Below, piece by piece: positions 15,597 through 18,439 of a stretch of 18,439 nt of DNA. This DNA is from Acidimicrobiaceae bacterium (GTDB taxonomy: Bacteria; Actinomycetota; Acidimicrobiia; Acidimicrobiales; Ilumatobacteraceae). The position numbers and the translations under genes were made by a program. The notes below the pieces were generated by a model, which saw nothing but the letters and a program-made list of their open reading frames with translations, was not told the DNA's origin and searched no databases. The stretch covers positions 1 to 18,439 of the forward strand of contig JACJWF010000027.1 in the NCBI GenBank assembly GCA_020637295.1, in the 5' to 3' direction. The first letter of the stretch is position 1. Every line of letters starts with the position of its first letter.

Positions 15597-18374
15597 ATGC
15601 TCGTTGCCCTGCACATTGACCCGAAGGACTGGTCGAGGCTGCTCGGCGTCTGGCAGGCCCCAGACGGGTCAGAAGGTTTCCCGAAGTCGTACTACCCCGA
15701 GCCGGCTGAAGGCTTCGACATCGCCAAGGGACGGATGGAGACGAAGGGTCTGAAGGTTCCGTGGCCGGCATTCTTCTGGCGGCTGGAGAAGACGACGCCG
15801 TACTCCGCCTACTGGTCCACACATGAAGTCGACGACGCGCCGCTGCCTGAGGTATTCGCGGTGCTGCGAGCTCGTGTGCAGTCTTCGGCCGAGGCGCTTG
15901 GTGCCGGGCAGCCGAGCGGCGGGATCTCGCTCGTGGTGCCGGGGGTGACGGCGTCGCCGTTCGATTTGGCCCGGCTGGCGGGCGGTCCGGTGGAGCCGTT
16001 CGAGGTGAAGGGCCGGCTCTCGACGTTGTGCTCGTTCTTCGCCGACGACGATCGTCTTCTCGTGGTCGCCAGACCCCACGTCGATCAATCGGGCGCTGAT
16101 CTTGCGCTCGCGTGGGGCTTGGCGTACCGGGGTGACCGACAGCTGTCTGTGCTCCTGCCGGAAGCCCTTGCCGGACCCTCGCTGCTCCGCGCGCCGTGGT
16201 TCGCGCCACCGGTACGGGTGCTCACGTATGCAAAGGATCACGTCGCTGAGCCTTCGCCACTCACCCAGTCGGAGTCGATCGACCATTACCGGCACTGGGT
16301 CGAGGAAGCCCCTGCCGAGTTGGACGAGAAGTCGGCATGGGTTCAGCCGCTCCTCGAATGGCTGAGGACCGTGCCTGGCATCGACGCTGTTGCGAGGAAC
16401 AGCTACGTGGCCTGGCATGTGCACGGCCGCCAGGTGCTGAAGATAACACCTGGCAAGACCCGCCTCACCATTGTCGCGGGAGTCGATGCTCAGAGCGAGT
16501 TCCACGGTAAGGAACCGCTGAAGGTGACGCTCAACGGACCTGCACCCGATCATCTGATCCTGAAGCTGATCGCCGCGACCGCGCTGGCTGCCGCGGATCG
16601 GTTGGAGGGTGTCGACAACACGCATCGTGAGCACCGGCTTCAATCCCACCTGCGGCCCGCGCAACTCGGTCTTCGCTCCTGGAAGAGAGAGTTCCCCGCC
16701 TGGCGGCCGGGTTCGGATCGGTCGGCGTTCATCGACTTCCTCGGCGTCGACGACTGCGGCCGAATCAACGTGGTTGAGACCAAGATCGGGCCCGACACGA
16801 TGCTCGTGTTCCAAGGGCTCGACTACTGGCTGTGGAGCCGAGCCAACATGGCCAAGATCGGCACAGCGCTCCACACGTCCAACTCGGGCGCCCCGACGAT
16901 CAACTTCGTCGTTGCGCCGAAGGAGGCCGGCGGCCAGCTCATCTCCCCGTACACCGCCGCCCAAGCTGAGGCACTCCATCGGACCATCCGATGGCAGTTC
17001 GTCACCATGAACGACGCCGACACCGCGAAAGGGCTGGAGGTGTTGGCACCGTTCCAGCTTCCGCCTGGCGCGAAACGAGCCGGCGAAACTCCGGCGCGGT
17101 GGGCCGTTCGACTGCACCAACACGCCGTCAGCGAAGCCACCACCGTCGGGATCCAGCTCAAGCACGGCCACAACTATCCGAACGACGATGCTGCCCTGCT
17201 GCCCGCCGCCCTTGAAGCGCAGCAGCACCTCGCTGCCCAGGGTCTCGTGCACGACTACATCGGACACGTGCGCTCGAGTCAGGCCTTCGCATTGAACATG
17301 CTGGCGCCGCTGAGCAACGACGCATGGACCGCCATCGCCCAACACATCATTGGCCACGAGCACTGCGAAGTGTTGGAACCTGCGGTCTTCGAGTACGTCG
17401 ATCCCGCCGACGAACTCGGCGAATCGACCCACGCCTCACCGCACGTCACCCAGGTCGACTGCCTCGTCCGCGTGCAACTCCGAGGAGGCGGACAGCATCT
17501 GCTCTTCATCGAGGTGAAGCTCTGCGAGGACTCATTCTCGAGCTGCTCCGCCTACGCCTCTCCGCAGAACCCCCGCAAGCACATCTGCGACGCGCCACTC
17601 CCCTTCGGAGGTGACCCCGACGGCTGCTTCCAGCTCGCCAACCACGACCGGGAGCACCGGCGCCGATACGACACAGCGCTCGATCTGCCAACAGCGACTC
17701 CGGCTGGGTTCGGGTGCTGGTTCCGCGACGGCGGCAACCAAGTGATGCGAAACACAGCACTTGCCCGCCAGCTGATCCGACGTGGCGAAGCGGTCAGCGC
17801 CTCGTTCCTTCTGCTCGCTCCCGACTCGCACACAACCATCTGGCAACAGTGGCACGAACACACAGCTCGCCTCGCCGGTGTCAACCTCCTGCAGTTCAGA
17901 TCGCTGCCCGCATCGATGGTGGCAGCTCTGCATGAGCCCGCAACTGCGCGACTCCTGTGCCGTCGCTACATGCTCCCCCTCGACGTCCTCAACATCAGCC
18001 TCGCTCAGAGAGTGGTGGACGAGAGGTTCCCCAACGGCGTGCTCATGACACGGCTCAATTCCGATGGCACGGAGAGGTACACCCAACGGATCGAGCGACT
18101 CCCCGTCGTCTCGGCCACGGAGGACGCGTTCTCCTTCTGGACGCCGTACCCGGCTGGGCCCTTCGTGCATCGGACCCACCACGCGGACTGGACGGACACT
18201 ACGGGCGACGTCACGATTCCAGACCCGGAGGACGGATCCCGAGTGTTCTCAGCCGAGCTGTCAGCTCTGACGGACGGGGAACAACGCGAGCTCCACGATC
18301 TCGCCGCGAACCTCCAGCGCCGACGACCCTGGTGGACAGCCCCGATCGCCGATGCACTCCCCACGTACTGGTAG
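15597..18374 (+). CDS. Large protein with two PD-(D/E)XK nuclease cores (NucS-like plus PGN_0703-like)
   Basis: This 925-residue protein appears to join two nucleases. The N-terminal half has an alpha/beta region (about 100-220, with DRQLSVLLPEALAG). A PD-(D/E)XK core resembling NucS/DUF91-type enzymes follows: Asp380 in FIDFLGVDD, Glu394 and Lys396 in VVETK, then FQGLDYWLW. The second half has SSQAFALNMLAPL, and then Asp621 in TQVDCLV and Glu639/Lys641 in FIEVKLCED. Four cysteines (643, 650, 664, 677) follow, with CSAYASPQNPRKHIC between two of them, a layout I associate with PGN_0703-like restriction endonucleases. The cysteines might bind zinc or an Fe-S cluster. The last 220 residues are of unknown fold. 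ATG at 15597 has a strong Shine-Dalgarno sequence. It diverges from the GTPase operon across 29 bases. Nuclease motifs are clear; the target and biological role are inferred. Confidence 0.85.
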   Translation: MLVALHIDPKDWSRLLGVWQAPDGSEGFPKSYYPEPAEGFDIAKGRMETKGLKVPWPAFFWRLEKTTPYSAYWSTHEVDDAPLPEVFAVLRARVQSSAEALGAGQPSGGISLVVPGVTASPFDLARLAGGPVEPFEVKGRLSTLCSFFADDDRLLVVARPHVDQSGADLALAWGLAYRGDRQLSVLLPEALAGPSLLRAPWFAPPVRVLTYAKDHVAEPSPLTQSESIDHYRHWVEEAPAELDEKSAWVQPLLEWLRTVPGIDAVARNSYVAWHVHGRQVLKITPGKTRLTIVAGVDAQSEFHGKEPLKVTLNGPAPDHLILKLIAATALAAADRLEGVDNTHREHRLQSHLRPAQLGLRSWKREFPAWRPGSDRSAFIDFLGVDDCGRINVVETKIGPDTMLVFQGLDYWLWSRANMAKIGTALHTSNSGAPTINFVVAPKEAGGQLISPYTAAQAEALHRTIRWQFVTMNDADTAKGLEVLAPFQLPPGAKRAGETPARWAVRLHQHAVSEATTVGIQLKHGHNYPNDDAALLPAALEAQQHLAAQGLVHDYIGHVRSSQAFALNMLAPLSNDAWTAIAQHIIGHEHCEVLEPAVFEYVDPADELGESTHASPHVTQVDCLVRVQLRGGGQHLLFIEVKLCEDSFSSCSAYASPQNPRKHICDAPLPFGGDPDGCFQLANHDREHRRRYDTALDLPTATPAGFGCWFRDGGNQVMRNTALARQLIRRGEAVSASFLLLAPDSHTTIWQQWHEHTARLAGVNLLQFRSLPASMVAALHEPATARLLCRRYMLPLDVLNISLAQRVVDERFPNGVLMTRLNSDGTERYTQRIERLPVVSATEDAFSFWTPYPAGPFVHRTHHADWTDTTGDVTIPDPEDGSRVFSAELSALTDGEQRELHDLAANLQRRRPWWTAPIADALPTYW

Positions 18375-18383
18375 CGGAGCACA

Positions 18384-18419
18384 CCCCATCCACCGCCTTC
18401 AGCACGGATTTCGATGGGG
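18384..18419 (+). terminator. Weak inverted repeat after the dual nuclease gene
   Basis: CCCCATC (18384-18390) pairs with GATGGGG (18413-18419) across a 22-base loop, starting 9 bases after the nuclease stop. There is no following T-tract. The position fits a transcription terminator, but the long loop makes this uncertain. Confidence 0.35.
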
Positions 18420-18439
18420 CGGGCGCTGTGGACATAATC

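Noticed and set aside
15669..17432. 587-residue minus-strand open frame opposite the dual nuclease
   Set aside because: It is Arg/Gly/His/Leu-rich and motif-free, while the plus strand has two nuclease cores and a strong ribosome-binding site.

Overview
This is a high-GC window of about 18.4 kb with an actinobacterial character. Many starts are GTG, genes often overlap by 4 bases (GTGA or ATGA), and several starts have a TANNNT -10-like box only 6-9 bases upstream, which suggests leaderless transcripts. The lactate dehydrogenase strongly resembles my recollection of mycobacterial LldD2. An actinomycete or acidimicrobial genome fits, but no marker here fixes the genus.

Positions 1-7887 look like ordinary chromosomal metabolism. 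They hold the 3' end of a short-chain dehydrogenase/reductase (SDR); a convergent minus-strand pair of an SDR and an aminoglycoside-phosphotransferase-fold kinase-like protein coupled by a GTGA overlap; a small hypothetical ORF; an MFS transporter divergent from an arylsulfotransferase-like lipoprotein; and an LldD-type FMN dehydrogenase divergent from a phosphofructokinase whose residues indicate pyrophosphate as phosphoryl donor.

Positions 7992 to about 10900 encode two adjacent membrane-anchored extracellular proteins with Thr/Ser/Pro linkers. The second has no stop codon at its expected end. Its reading frame runs through a strong terminator-like hairpin (10893-10924) and into a resolvase-type double helix-turn-helix module ending at 11355. 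I read this as the left junction of an acquired segment. Hand-counted GC in sampled lines falls from roughly 65-80% to the left to roughly 55-63% in most lines to the right.

Positions 11397-18374 hold the most interesting part. A three-gene minus-strand operon encodes a 740-aa dynamin-like GTPase with a glycine-zipper membrane segment, a 554-aa LeoA-like GTPase and a 96-aa membrane-anchored coiled-coil protein, each joined to the next by a 4-base overlap. Only 29 bases away, on the plus strand, lies a 925-aa protein carrying two separate PD-(D/E)XK nuclease cores. Paired membrane-remodelling GTPases with a DNA-targeting effector, behind a recombinase-like boundary, make a candidate anti-phage or anti-plasmid system. 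That function is inference from architecture; nothing in the sequence proves it.
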